DNA from: Lachnospira sp. UBA5912
Lineage (GTDB): Bacteria; Bacillota; Clostridia; Lachnospirales; Lachnospiraceae
Assembly (NCBI GenBank): GCA_002435585.1
Contig: DJDY01000011.1
Coordinates: 30,365-35,925, forward strand
Reading direction: 5' to 3'
DNA: 5,561 nt
Of this stretch, positions 1 to 5,291 are shown piece after piece. The position numbers were made by a program, and so were the translations under genes. Below the pieces are notes generated by a model that saw only the letters and a list, made by a program, of their open reading frames with translations, ran no database searches and had not been told where the DNA came from. The first letter of the stretch is position 1, and each line of letters begins with the position of its first letter.

Positions 1-80
1 TCTATGCTTAATAATCTTATGATTTACCATATATTTATGGTTTACTGCTTATCTGTATTTAAATAATAGCATTCATAATA

Positions 81-111
81 GACATATTATGTCGTTAAGT
101 CATATTTTGTC
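81..111. promoter_or_regulatory. Pair of 13-bp palindromic operator candidates upstream of the XRE gene
   Basis: Seen: GACATATTATGTC (81-93) is a perfect inverted repeat, GACATA-T-TATGTC. A second copy, GTCATATTTTGTC (99-111), matches it at 11 of 13 positions, with centres 18 bp apart. The second copy lies where the -35 region of the TATAAT hexamer at 124-129 would fall. Inferred: the paired sites could bind the XRE protein encoded just downstream and give negative autoregulation, the usual arrangement for this repressor family. No binding can be shown from sequence, and short palindromes are common in AT-rich DNA. Confidence 0.35.
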
Positions 112-136
112 TTTTTTATTTATTATAATGACCCTT
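100..136 (+). promoter_or_regulatory. Candidate promoter for the XRE gene (perfect -10, weak -35)
   Basis: A perfect TATAAT lies at 124-129. The -35 position, around 100-106, is poor (TCATAT/CATATT). A start near 136 would leave a leader of about 115 nt before the ATG at 252. A weak -35 overlapped by an operator-like palindrome fits a repressible promoter. The rest of 1-251 is AT-rich and otherwise featureless, apart from a 6-bp hairpin at 26-41. Confidence 0.3.
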
Positions 137-251
137 TTTGTTTCATTTTGTTTTGTCTGTTACTAATTTTGTTTTAGCTATAGATAATTATATCATTAAC
201 TAATCAATATTACAATTATGTATATTATATGAGCTATATTGCGGGGGTTTT

Positions 252-572
252 ATGAAAGATATCGATTTTGAAAGTATTGGAAAAAAATTAAAAGAAATAC
301 GTTTATCCAAAGGATTGCCTCAGGAAGCTATTGCCTGTGCAGCAGAGGTCAATACTTCACATATAAGTAACATTGAAAATAACCGTGTAAAAGTTTCCCT
401 GCCTACACTTATATATATATGTAACGCCCTTGGTGTCACTGTTGATTATGTATTGTCAAATGAATACACTTGTGATGATTCTTCTATTGACAGAGAAATC
501 ATGAAAGAGCTACAGTCATTTTCTGATGATGAAAAGGAACGTGTACTACGTGTTATCCGAGCCCTTAAATAA
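252..572 (+). CDS. XRE-family helix-turn-helix transcriptional regulator (106 aa)
   Basis: This is a small cytoplasmic DNA-binding protein, probably a dimeric repressor. Residues about 9-66 form the five-helix Cro/C1-type HTH domain: IGKKLKEIRLSKGL opens helix 1, PQEAIACAAEV is the turn region, and NTSHISNIENNRVKVSLPTL carries the recognition helix and its conserved I-x-x-I-E-N pattern. ICNALGVTVDYVL closes the fold. The acidic tail (about 77-106, DREIMKELQSF to RVIRALK) looks helical and may mediate dimerisation. The ATG is preceded by GCGGGGG four bases upstream, which can pair with the anti-SD through a G-U wobble. The gene converges with the 82-aa minus-strand gene and overlaps its end by 27 bp. 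Regulators of this type often sit in prophage-like or conjugative regions in Clostridia, but no such element is visible here. The target is unknown. Confidence 0.9.
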   Translation: MKDIDFESIGKKLKEIRLSKGLPQEAIACAAEVNTSHISNIENNRVKVSLPTLIYICNALGVTVDYVLSNEYTCDDSSIDREIMKELQSFSDDEKERVLRVIRALK

Positions 573-794
573 TCGCACGGCATAATTAAAGCCTGCCATA
601 AAGCTTTCCCTTTTGGCAGTTTCAGCAACTGTCACATATCTGTCACGTTTGCGTTCATAATCCTGCCACGAAGTGGTTTCCCTTAAGTATCTCATCTCAT
701 ATTCTATCTGTCTTTCTATATGCTTATCAACTTTTTTCATAATGTCTGTCTGACTCACAAGCATATTATATAGTTCTTCTAATTCATTATGCAT
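546..794 (-). CDS. Small helical hypothetical protein (82 aa)
   Basis: The function is not recognised. The protein is charged and predicted mostly helical: an N-terminal LEELYNMLVSQ stretch, a basic/acidic middle with possible coiled-coil character (about 18-60, ERQIEYEMRYL and YERKRDRY), and a C-terminal AKRESFMAGFNYAVRLF segment. The shape (short N-terminal LEELY, C-terminal aromatic-glycine GF-x-x-x-VRLF) recalls small DUF6809-like proteins found next to XRE regulators in Clostridia, but this is a resemblance from memory, not a search result. It has no Cys, signal peptide or membrane segment. A good SD (AGGAAGGG, complement of 801-808) lies six bases before the ATG, which supports a real start. 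Its last 27 bases overlap the 3' end of the XRE gene on the other strand, so the two transcripts could pair. Confidence 0.6.
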   Translation of the reverse strand: MHNELEELYNMLVSQTDIMKKVDKHIERQIEYEMRYLRETTSWQDYERKRDRYVTVAETAKRESFMAGFNYAVRLFKGSDNT

Positions 795-994
795 AATTAT
801 CCCTTCCTAATATTCTTTTACATCTTTTTACGTTGGTTCATATTAATCGTCATTTATATGCGCATTTTTACATTTTGAATTTATGTCAAACGTATGCAGA
901 CAATATTCACGAATATAAAAATTCATTTTCACATTACCTTCTCAATCATCTATATATTTTATTCTTTCTTTTCTATATACTACCAAATATGTCC

Positions 995-1007
995 GACACA
1001 TAATGTC
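995..1007. promoter_or_regulatory. Third operator-like palindrome, upstream of the small minus-strand gene
   Basis: GACACATAATGTC matches the palindrome at 81-93 at 11 of 13 positions and keeps the GACA...TGTC arms. It lies about 200 bp upstream of the 82-aa gene's start, on the far side of the module from the XRE promoter. An extra half-site, TATGTC, precedes it (about 988-993). Inferred: the XRE protein may control both its own promoter and that of the convergent gene. Confidence 0.3.
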
Positions 1008-1061
1008 TTACTATTTATAATTCAACATAAAAATCAAACATTATTTTAATTATTTTTATAT

Positions 1062-1091
1062 AAAAAAAGTGGGAAGCCGAAACTTCCCACT
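1062..1091 (-). terminator. Rho-independent terminator for the leftward trpD-aminotransferase unit
   Basis: Read on the minus strand, AGTGGGAAG pairs perfectly with CTTCCCACT (9 bp; arms 1083-1091 and 1068-1076) around a six-base loop, followed directly by seven T residues (plus-strand A run 1062-1068). The hairpin lies about 140 bp beyond the stop codon of the aminotransferase gene. It is the only strong terminator between that gene and the XRE module. Confidence 0.9.
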
Positions 1092-1232
1092 ATCTGGTAT
1101 CATCAATCATCTATATATTATTTCCATCTTACTATTAAACTCACTATTAAATTATTATTAAGTTTTTACTCTTGTCATCAATATAATTCAATCGTGAATT
1201 TTATAAGCCATTTTTAATTTAATTCCTGCACT

Positions 1233-2417
1233 CTACCTCCACTCAACATTCTCTGCATTCATAGCCTTTTCCTTAAGTGTAGCCAGTCTCTTTATAGCTT
1301 CCTTAAGCGTATCATCCTTCTTTGCAAAGTGGAATCTTATAAGGTTATGTACATCTTCCCTAAAGAAGCTTGAACCAGGTACTGCTGCCACTCCTACATA
1401 TTGTGCCATCCACTCGCAGAACTTTACATCATCTTTCACACCGAACTCACTTACATCAACAAGAACATAATATGCTCCCTGTGGGTCGGTATATGTAAGT
1501 CCAAGCTCTTTAAGGCCTCCGACAAATACCTCTTTCATGTGTGCATAATGTGCTGCCAGCTCCTCATAATATTCATCACCGAATCTAAGTCCTGTGACTG
1601 CTGCTTCCATAAGTGGCGCTGCTGCTCCTACTGTAAGGAAATCATGAACCTTCTTGACTCTGTCTATAATCTGTGGATTAGCTATAACATACCCAAGCCT
1701 CCATCCTGTTATCGAATATGTCTTAGATAGCGAATTACATACTATTGTTCTTTCTCTCATGCCATCAAGAGCCTGCATATACACGTGTTTGTTTGGAGCA
1801 TATATTATATGTTCATATACTTCATCAGTAACTACATATGCATCATATTTCTTTGCAAGCTCCGCTATTGTCTGCATTTCTTCCATACTAAACACCTTGC
1901 CGCATGGATTAGAAGGATTACACAGAATAAGTGCTTTGGCTCCACTTGCAAATGCTTCTTCCAGCTTTGTCTTATCAAACCTGAATTCTGGTGGAACTAA
2001 TGGCACATATATAGGCTCTGCTCCCGAAAGTATCGTATCTGCCCCATAATTTTCATAAAATGGTGAGAATATAACAACCTTATCTTTAGGATTAGTTATG
2101 CTAAGCATGGTCGCCATCATCGCTTCTGTGCTGCCACATGTAACTACTATCTCCGATTCAGAATCAACCTTAATGCCTGAAAAATGTTCGTATTTGTCCG
2201 CTATTGCATCTCTGAAATTCTTTGCTCCCCATGTAAGTGCATACTGGTGTGGTCCTTCTTTTGCTACCTTTGCGAGTCTGTCTGTTATCTGGACTGGTGG
2301 GTCAAAGTCTGGAAATCCCTGTGACAGATTAACTGCACCATATTTGTTGGCAACTCTTGTCATTCTTCTTATTACTGAATCTGTGAAATTTGCTGATCTA
2401 TTACTTAGTTCTTTCAT
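1233..2417 (-). CDS. Class I/II PLP-dependent aminotransferase (394 aa)
   Basis: This cytoplasmic fold-type I enzyme transfers amino groups from an amino acid to a 2-oxo acid. Visible landmarks: NLSQGFPDFDPP (30-41), QYA with Y59, the NPSNP motif (167-171), VTDEVYEH with D198 (pyridine nitrogen) and Y201, SLSKTYSITGWRLGY with Schiff-base lysine K232 and phosphate-binding R240, and NLIRFHFAKK with R361 as the substrate-carboxylate arginine. The N-terminal motif and the C-terminal DDVKFCEW...FAKK pattern resemble the methionine/kynurenine/aromatic aminotransferase group (YbdL- and KAT-like), not classical AspC. Substrate is not determinable from sequence. Start: a GTG at 2477 would add 20 residues, but no SD precedes it. 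The ATG at 2417 has GGAGA ten bases upstream and begins where the family usually begins. It lies 122 bp downstream of trpD on the same strand, so it may share the tryptophan T-box control. Confidence 0.93.
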   Translation of the reverse strand: MKELSNRSANFTDSVIRRMTRVANKYGAVNLSQGFPDFDPPVQITDRLAKVAKEGPHQYALTWGAKNFRDAIADKYEHFSGIKVDSESEIVVTCGSTEAMMATMLSITNPKDKVVIFSPFYENYGADTILSGAEPIYVPLVPPEFRFDKTKLEEAFASGAKALILCNPSNPCGKVFSMEEMQTIAELAKKYDAYVVTDEVYEHIIYAPNKHVYMQALDGMRERTIVCNSLSKTYSITGWRLGYVIANPQIIDRVKKVHDFLTVGAAAPLMEAAVTGLRFGDEYYEELAAHYAHMKEVFVGGLKELGLTYTDPQGAYYVLVDVSEFGVKDDVKFCEWMAQYVGVAAVPGSSFFREDVHNLIRFHFAKKDDTLKEAIKRLATLKEKAMNAENVEWR

Positions 2418-2495
2418 TATAATCTTATCTCCATAGCTGATAATTCTAATTCTTAGTTCGACATTTCCGCAAAGCACCTATCTATAATGCATATT

Positions 2496-2525
2496 TATAA
2501 AGCCAATCTATAATCAGCAGGTCAA
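2496..2525 (-). promoter_or_regulatory. Possible internal promoter between trpD and the aminotransferase gene
   Basis: On the minus strand TTGACC (2520-2525) and TTTATA (2496-2501) are separated by 18 bp. A start near 2489 would leave about 70 nt before the ATG at 2417 and only about 12 nt before the alternative GTG at 2477. This could give the aminotransferase gene expression independent of the T-box. There is no terminator-like hairpin in the gap, so readthrough from trpD is equally possible. Confidence 0.3.
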
Positions 2526-2539
2526 AAAGCCATAATCTG

Positions 2540-3556
2540 TTATCTATTGCTTACTTCAATAAACTTATCAAGCACTTCATTAGCCTTACCTGAATCAATA
2601 AGTTCTGCCGCTAACTTTATACCATCTGCAATGCTGTCTGCCTTTCCACCTATATAAAGTGAAGCTCCTGCATTCATAAGAACAGCATCTCTCTTAGGTC
2701 CTTTTTCACCATTAAGTATAGCTCTTGTTATTCTTGCATTCTCCTCTGGTGCACCGCCCTTAAGATCATCTTTAGTACAACGTGTAAGTCCGAAATCTTC
2801 TGGCTTAATAACATATGATTTCATCCATCCATCACGAATCTCACATACTTTGGTTGGAGCGCTCATAGATATCTCATCTAACTTATCCATTCCATATACT
2901 ACCATACCTCTCTTGACTCCAAGGCTTACAAGTACCTGTGCAAGTGGTTCTACAAGGTATTCATCATATACACCAAGAAGCTGCATAGATGGTGAACCTG
3001 GATTAGTAAGTGGTCCAAGAATGTTAAATACAGTTCTTACACCAAGTTCTTTACGTATAGCACCAACATATTTCATAGATGTATGATACTTCTGTGCGAA
3101 AAAGAAGCACATTCCTACTTCCTTAAGAAGTTCAATACATTTTTCAGGATCCTGCTGTATATTAACACCTAGTGCTTCTAGACAATCGGCTGTTCCACAC
3201 TTAGAAGAAGCTGCCCTGTTTCCGTGCTTTGCAACCTTCATGCCACCCGCAGCTGCTACAAGTGCAGATGTAGTTGATATATTAAAGCTCTGTGCGTTAT
3301 CACCGCCAGTACCAACTATCTCGAATATATCCATACCTGTTTCAACCTTAACTGCATGTTCTCTCATGGCTGCTGCACATCCGGCTATCTCATCAATAGT
3401 CTCTGCCTTAGTACTTTTAGTTGAAAGCGCCGCAAGAAATGCTGCATTCTGTGTAGGTGATGTTTCACCATTCATAATCTCATTCATAACAGCATAAGCC
3501 TCATCATAGCTTAAATCACCTTTGTTTACAATCTTAACAATTGCCTCTTTAATCAT
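2540..3556 (-). CDS. trpD: Anthranilate phosphoribosyltransferase
   Basis: TrpD joins anthranilate and PRPP to give N-(5-phosphoribosyl)anthranilate and pyrophosphate, the second committed step of tryptophan synthesis, in the cytoplasm. The protein is 338 aa, the normal length. Residues about 4-65 form the helical N-terminal domain. The PRPP-binding glycine loop is GTGGD (82-86), followed by NISTTSA (92-98), the KHGNR motif (110-114) with [16 protein letters not shown], and NILGPLTNP (178-186). The metal-binding acidic pair is D227-E228 in MDKLDEIS. All expected active-site motifs are intact. The ATG has an excellent SD, AAGGAGGT (complement of 3561-3568), four bases upstream. No trpE, trpG, trpC, trpF or trpBA is adjacent, so this is a detached trpD. 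A UGG T-box leader about 230 nt upstream implies induction when tRNA-Trp is uncharged. Confidence 0.97.
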   Translation of the reverse strand: MIKEAIVKIVNKGDLSYDEAYAVMNEIMNGETSPTQNAAFLAALSTKSTKAETIDEIAGCAAAMREHAVKVETGMDIFEIVGTGGDNAQSFNISTTSALVAAAGGMKVAKHGNRAASSKCGTADCLEALGVNIQQDPEKCIELLKEVGMCFFFAQKYHTSMKYVGAIRKELGVRTVFNILGPLTNPGSPSMQLLGVYDEYLVEPLAQVLVSLGVKRGMVVYGMDKLDEISMSAPTKVCEIRDGWMKSYVIKPEDFGLTRCTKDDLKGGAPEENARITRAILNGEKGPKRDAVLMNAGASLYIGGKADSIADGIKLAAELIDSGKANEVLDKFIEVSNR

Positions 3557-3560
3557 ATAT

Positions 3561-3695
3561 ACCTCCTTGTTTTACGAAGTAAAATCCGAGCTCCTTTAGC
3601 GAGGAGAGGTATTTACCTCATTGTTTTACGAAGTAAAATCCATATGCTTTAGCATATTCTCCCTTAGCGAGAAGTGGTATTTACCTCATTGTTTT
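3561..3695 (-). repeat. Hairpin-rich tandem repeat array carrying the trpD SD
   Basis: Two full units and a partial third lie head to tail: 3561-3614 (54 bp), 3615-3682 (68 bp) and 3683-3695. The first 27 bp of units one and two differ at one base (3561-3587 against 3615-3641). The segments 3596-3627 and 3664-3695 match at 30 of 32 positions. Each full unit contains a TTTTAC-GAA-GTAAAA hairpin (3570-3584, 3624-3638) followed by a further short stem with a TTAGC-containing loop (3591-3606; 3657-3673). The longer unit carries an additional hairpin, ATATGC-TTTA-GCATAT (3642-3657). On the transcript, the end of the first unit supplies the trpD SD (AAGGAGGT), and the equivalent position in the other copies reads AATGAGGT. 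The role is unknown: a spreading palindromic repeat or a leader structure. Confidence 0.85.
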
Positions 3696-3781
3696 CTTCT
3701 GCCCAAGAACTTATGTTCATTTGTTTTTCCATTCTCATCGTTACTCTTGCTCGTAACGATTATACTCAAAATGCTTTGCAT
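3686..3781 (-). CDS. Possible 31-codon upstream ORF after the T-box terminator
   Basis: An ATG at 3779-3781 opens a 31-aa frame (begins MQSILSIIVTSKSN, ends FLGRRKQ) that stops with TGA at 3686-3688. AAGGA in the 3' arm of the T-box terminator stem lies nine bases before the ATG, a plausible SD that would be free only when the terminator does not form. The frame contains no Trp codon, so it is not a classical attenuator peptide. The stretch also holds an 8-bp stem (ATCGTTAC/GTAACGAT, 3737-3760), so it may be purely structural. The protein is not recognised, and coding status is doubtful. Confidence 0.2.
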   Translation of the reverse strand: MQSILSIIVTSKSNDENGKTNEHKFLGRRKQ

Positions 3782-3782
3782 A

Positions 3783-4149
3783 TAAAAAAGTCCTTGACAG
3801 AATTATGTTTTCTGTCAAGGACGAATAATGTTCTTATATTCTTCACTATCCGCGGTGCCACCTTGAATTCATGATATATATCATGCTCTTAGCAGGATAC
3901 TAACATACCCTCGGCATATAACGTCTGCCTGCAACGTCACACTATACTCTGCATTTATAAACATATATGAATATATAATATGATTAATCGTACTTTAAAA
4001 TCATATCAATCATAGATTATCAACATTTCCCTTGTGCCCTCTGCGGTCCATTTGACAACTTGTTTCTTATCTGCATCTCAGCATAGCAGACTCTCTGTAC
4101 AGGCATCATTGCCGTTATCTCCGCTTCAACGGTTTAGCTTATTAAATTA
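3783..4149 (-). ncRNA. T-box leader riboswitch, tryptophan-specific (UGG specifier)
   Basis: T-box leaders sense the charging state of a tRNA in cis: the anticodon pairs with the specifier, and an uncharged 3' end stabilises the antiterminator. Seen on the minus strand, in order: a stem I region with the AGAGAG element (about 4092-4097), a distal loop with GCTGAGA, the loop stem TCTGC/GCAGA, and the specifier-loop sequence AAATGGACCGC with TGG at 4048-4050, closed by GCGG/CCGC. Next comes an 8-bp stem ATATGATT/AATCATAT, then a perfect 16-bp palindrome (3870-3885) just before the T-box motif AAGGTGGCACCGCG (3851-3864). CCTT in the terminator's 5' arm can pair with AAGG of the T-box, making terminator and antiterminator exclusive. 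UGG matches the function of the downstream trpD. The exact 5' end is inferred from the promoter. Confidence 0.95.
3784..3822 (-). terminator. T-box regulated terminator
   Basis: On the minus strand GTCCTTGACAGAA (3810-3822) pairs perfectly with TTCTGTCAAGGAC (3790-3802), giving a 13-bp stem with a seven-base loop. Six T residues follow (plus-strand A run 3784-3789). Its 5' arm begins with the CGTCC-type sequence used by the antiterminator, so it should form when tRNA-Trp is charged and stop transcription before trpD. Confidence 0.95.
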
Positions 4150-4155
4150 GTTAGA

Positions 4156-4184
4156 ATGATAGCACTCAGACTTATATAAGTCAA
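4156..4184 (-). promoter_or_regulatory. Sigma-A-type promoter of the T-box leader and trpD
   Basis: On the minus strand TTGACT (4179-4184) and TATCAT (4156-4161) are separated by exactly 17 bp, which predicts initiation near 4149. The position fits a T-box transcript whose stem I starts shortly afterwards. It lies in the 100-bp gap after the FKBP stop codon. No convincing terminator for the FKBP transcript is seen in that gap, so some readthrough into the T-box is possible. Confidence 0.75.
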
Positions 4185-4253
4185 TATAACATCATTATTT
4201 TTCTCATATTTTTTCACATTTTCATTGAGATTTTTAAAAAAGTGTATGACATA

Positions 4254-4853
4254 TTACTGCACTTCCACAAGCTCTATCTTAAAGTTAAGCTCTTTACCAG
4301 CCATCTCATGATTAGCATCAAATGTTATCTCATCGTCTGAAAGTGCTGATACTCTTGCTACGAATGGCTGTCCAAGTGCATTCTGAAGATATACCTTATC
4401 ATCTACCTTAAGATCATCTGCACTGCCGCCAAGCTCCCTTATTGGAACTGTTATGAATGCCTCCGGCTCTACTTCTCCATAAGCTTCAGATGGCATAAGG
4501 TGTACATCTATGACATCTCCAACATTCATAGTTGCTACCGCCCTGTCAAAGCCGAGTATCATCATACCGGCACCACATACGAACTCAAGAGGCTCTCCTC
4601 TGTCATATGATGAATCAAACTGTGTTCCATCATTAAATGTTCCCTTATAATGAACCCTGCATGTCTTACCAACATTATGACCTTCAAAAGGTGGCGTATA
4701 ACTTCCACCACAACCTGAGCATCCTCCACAGCCCTGTCCTTCATCATCACCACAACTTCCACAGCCGCAGTCTTCCTCGTCACTTCCGCAGTGTCCACAG
4801 CTATGTTCTTCTTCATTATTATGATGTTCACAGTTAACACCCTGCGATATAAG
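4254..4853 (-). pseudogene. Cys-rich linker plus SlyD-type FKBP prolyl isomerase domain, severed from the NifX-like domain by TAA
   Basis: The frame is open for 199 codons after the TAA that ends the NifX-like gene, in the same frame. Codons 1-60 are a His/Asp/Glu/Cys-rich linker with nine cysteines (CGHC, CGCGSC and CGGCSGC clusters), likely metal-binding. Codons 61-199 are an FKBP-fold peptidyl-prolyl isomerase with the SlyD insert-in-flap layout: VGKTCRVHYKGTF, DGTQFDSSYDRGEPLEF, GFDRAV, VGDVIDVHLMPSEAYG, then the flap insert and DANHEMAGKELNFKIEL. SlyD-type enzymes are metal-binding chaperones and isomerases. No ATG, GTG or TTG precedes the domain in this frame. The first ATG (4565) would discard about 35 residues of the core fold, including the DGTQFDSS strand, so a protein from there is unlikely to work. 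I therefore read it as the severed half of a fusion. Readthrough or an ATA start (second codon) cannot be excluded. Confidence 0.7.
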
Positions 4854-5150
4854 TTAACCATTAAGATACTCTGCTACTACCTCATCTGCATTACCTGATA
4901 CACCTGAACACACTTCTATGCCAATCTGAAGAAGTGCATCCATAGCTCCGTTTCCTATGCCACCACATATTAAAGCATCTACACTAAGATCATCAAGCAT
5001 TGATGCAAGTGCACTATGTCCAGAACCTTCTGTTTCTATAATCTTAGTATCAACAATATTTGAATCCTCTACTTCATATATCTTAAAATTCTTAGAATGT
5101 CCAAAATGCTGAAATATATTACCATCTTCGTATGATACTGCTATTTTCAT
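4854..5150 (-). CDS. NifX/NifB-like iron-molybdenum-cofactor-binding domain protein (98 aa)
   Basis: The small alpha/beta domain belongs to the dinitrogenase Fe-Mo cofactor family (NifX, C-terminal NifB, MTH1175-like), whose members bind Fe-S or Mo-Fe clusters. Most genomes with stand-alone copies lack nitrogenase, so the role here is unknown. Seen: MKIAVSYEDGNIFQHFGHS (1-19; H15 and H18 in HFGHS), YEVEDSNIV (25-33), GSGHSAL (42-48), ALICGGIGNGAMDAL (59-73, with C62) and SGVSGNADEVVAEYL (82-96). The ATG has a strong SD (AGGGAGGA, complement of 5159-5166) eight bases upstream. The domain is complete at the TAA, so this half can fold alone. The frame then continues beyond the stop into a Cys-rich linker and an FKBP domain, which suggests the intact gene encoded one protein of about 298 residues. 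No nif genes are present. Confidence 0.88.
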   Translation of the reverse strand: MKIAVSYEDGNIFQHFGHSKNFKIYEVEDSNIVDTKIIETEGSGHSALASMLDDLSVDALICGGIGNGAMDALLQIGIEVCSGVSGNADEVVAEYLNG

Positions 5151-5261
5151 TAATATAATCCTCCCTGTTTATAAAGCAGAAAATCATATTACTAAATATA
5201 TTTATTCCTCTTTTGCCAGAACAGATATATATATGCCTCTGCCTTAGTTATTTATTGGTGT

Positions 5262-5291
5262 AGTATGTGCTATGTTACCATACTTTCACAA
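5262..5291 (-). promoter_or_regulatory. Weak promoter candidate for the NifX-like gene
   Basis: On the minus strand TTGTGA (5286-5291) and CATACT (5262-5267) are separated by 18 bp, giving a start near 5255 and a leader of about 105 nt. The match is mediocre, and AT-rich alternatives exist further upstream. No riboswitch or terminator was recognised between 5167 and 5561, and no gene is supported there. That stretch holds only AT-rich sequence and short palindromes. Confidence 0.25.

Larger units (their letters stand above)
942..1119. repeat. Exact 17-bp direct repeat flanking a 160-bp intergenic segment
   Basis: TCAATCATCTATATATT occurs at 942-958 and again at 1103-1119. The copies bracket the palindrome at 995-1007 and the terminator at 1062-1091. 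The intergenic stretch 795-1232 otherwise holds only the SD of the small gene, a TTGACA hexamer on the minus strand at 884-889 without a convincing -10, and AT-rich sequence. The second copy lies in the 3' untranslated region of the aminotransferase transcript. The origin is unknown: local duplication, scar of an excised element, or chance. Confidence 0.5.

Noticed and set aside
446..628. Minus-strand 60-codon frame inside the XRE gene
   Set aside because: It is the antisense of the well-supported XRE coding region, with no SD or recognisable sequence.
1401..2436. Several plus-strand frames opposite the aminotransferase gene
   Set aside because: They are Cys/Ser/Ile-rich antisense shadows of a strongly conserved minus-strand enzyme.
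2415..2477. GTG at 2477 as the start of the aminotransferase
   Set aside because: It has no SD, and the extra 20 residues do not resemble the family's N terminus. The ATG at 2417 has GGAGA upstream and a typical N-terminal sequence.
3674..3874. Plus-strand 66-codon frame across the T-box terminator and repeats
   Set aside because: It runs antisense through the terminator, the T-box motif and the leader, all explained by RNA structure on the minus strand. It has no SD.
4196..4232. TCTCA...TGAGA inverted repeat between the FKBP frame and the T-box promoter
   Set aside because: The stem is only 5 bp with a long AT-rich loop. The T run follows it only on the plus strand, where no gene ends, so it is not a credible terminator for the FKBP transcript.
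4254..4565. A separate 103-aa protein starting at the ATG at 4565
   Set aside because: The start falls inside the FKBP core, after the YKGTF and DGTQFDSS segments, with no SD. The in-frame upstream sequence clearly belongs to the domain.
4562..4861. A 99-codon minus-strand frame starting with ATG that overlaps the end of the NifX-like gene
   Set aside because: It runs out of frame across the Cys-rich linker and FKBP start. Its composition is Val/Met/Ile-rich with no domain, and the other frame gives a clear FKBP sequence. It is an alternative-frame shadow.
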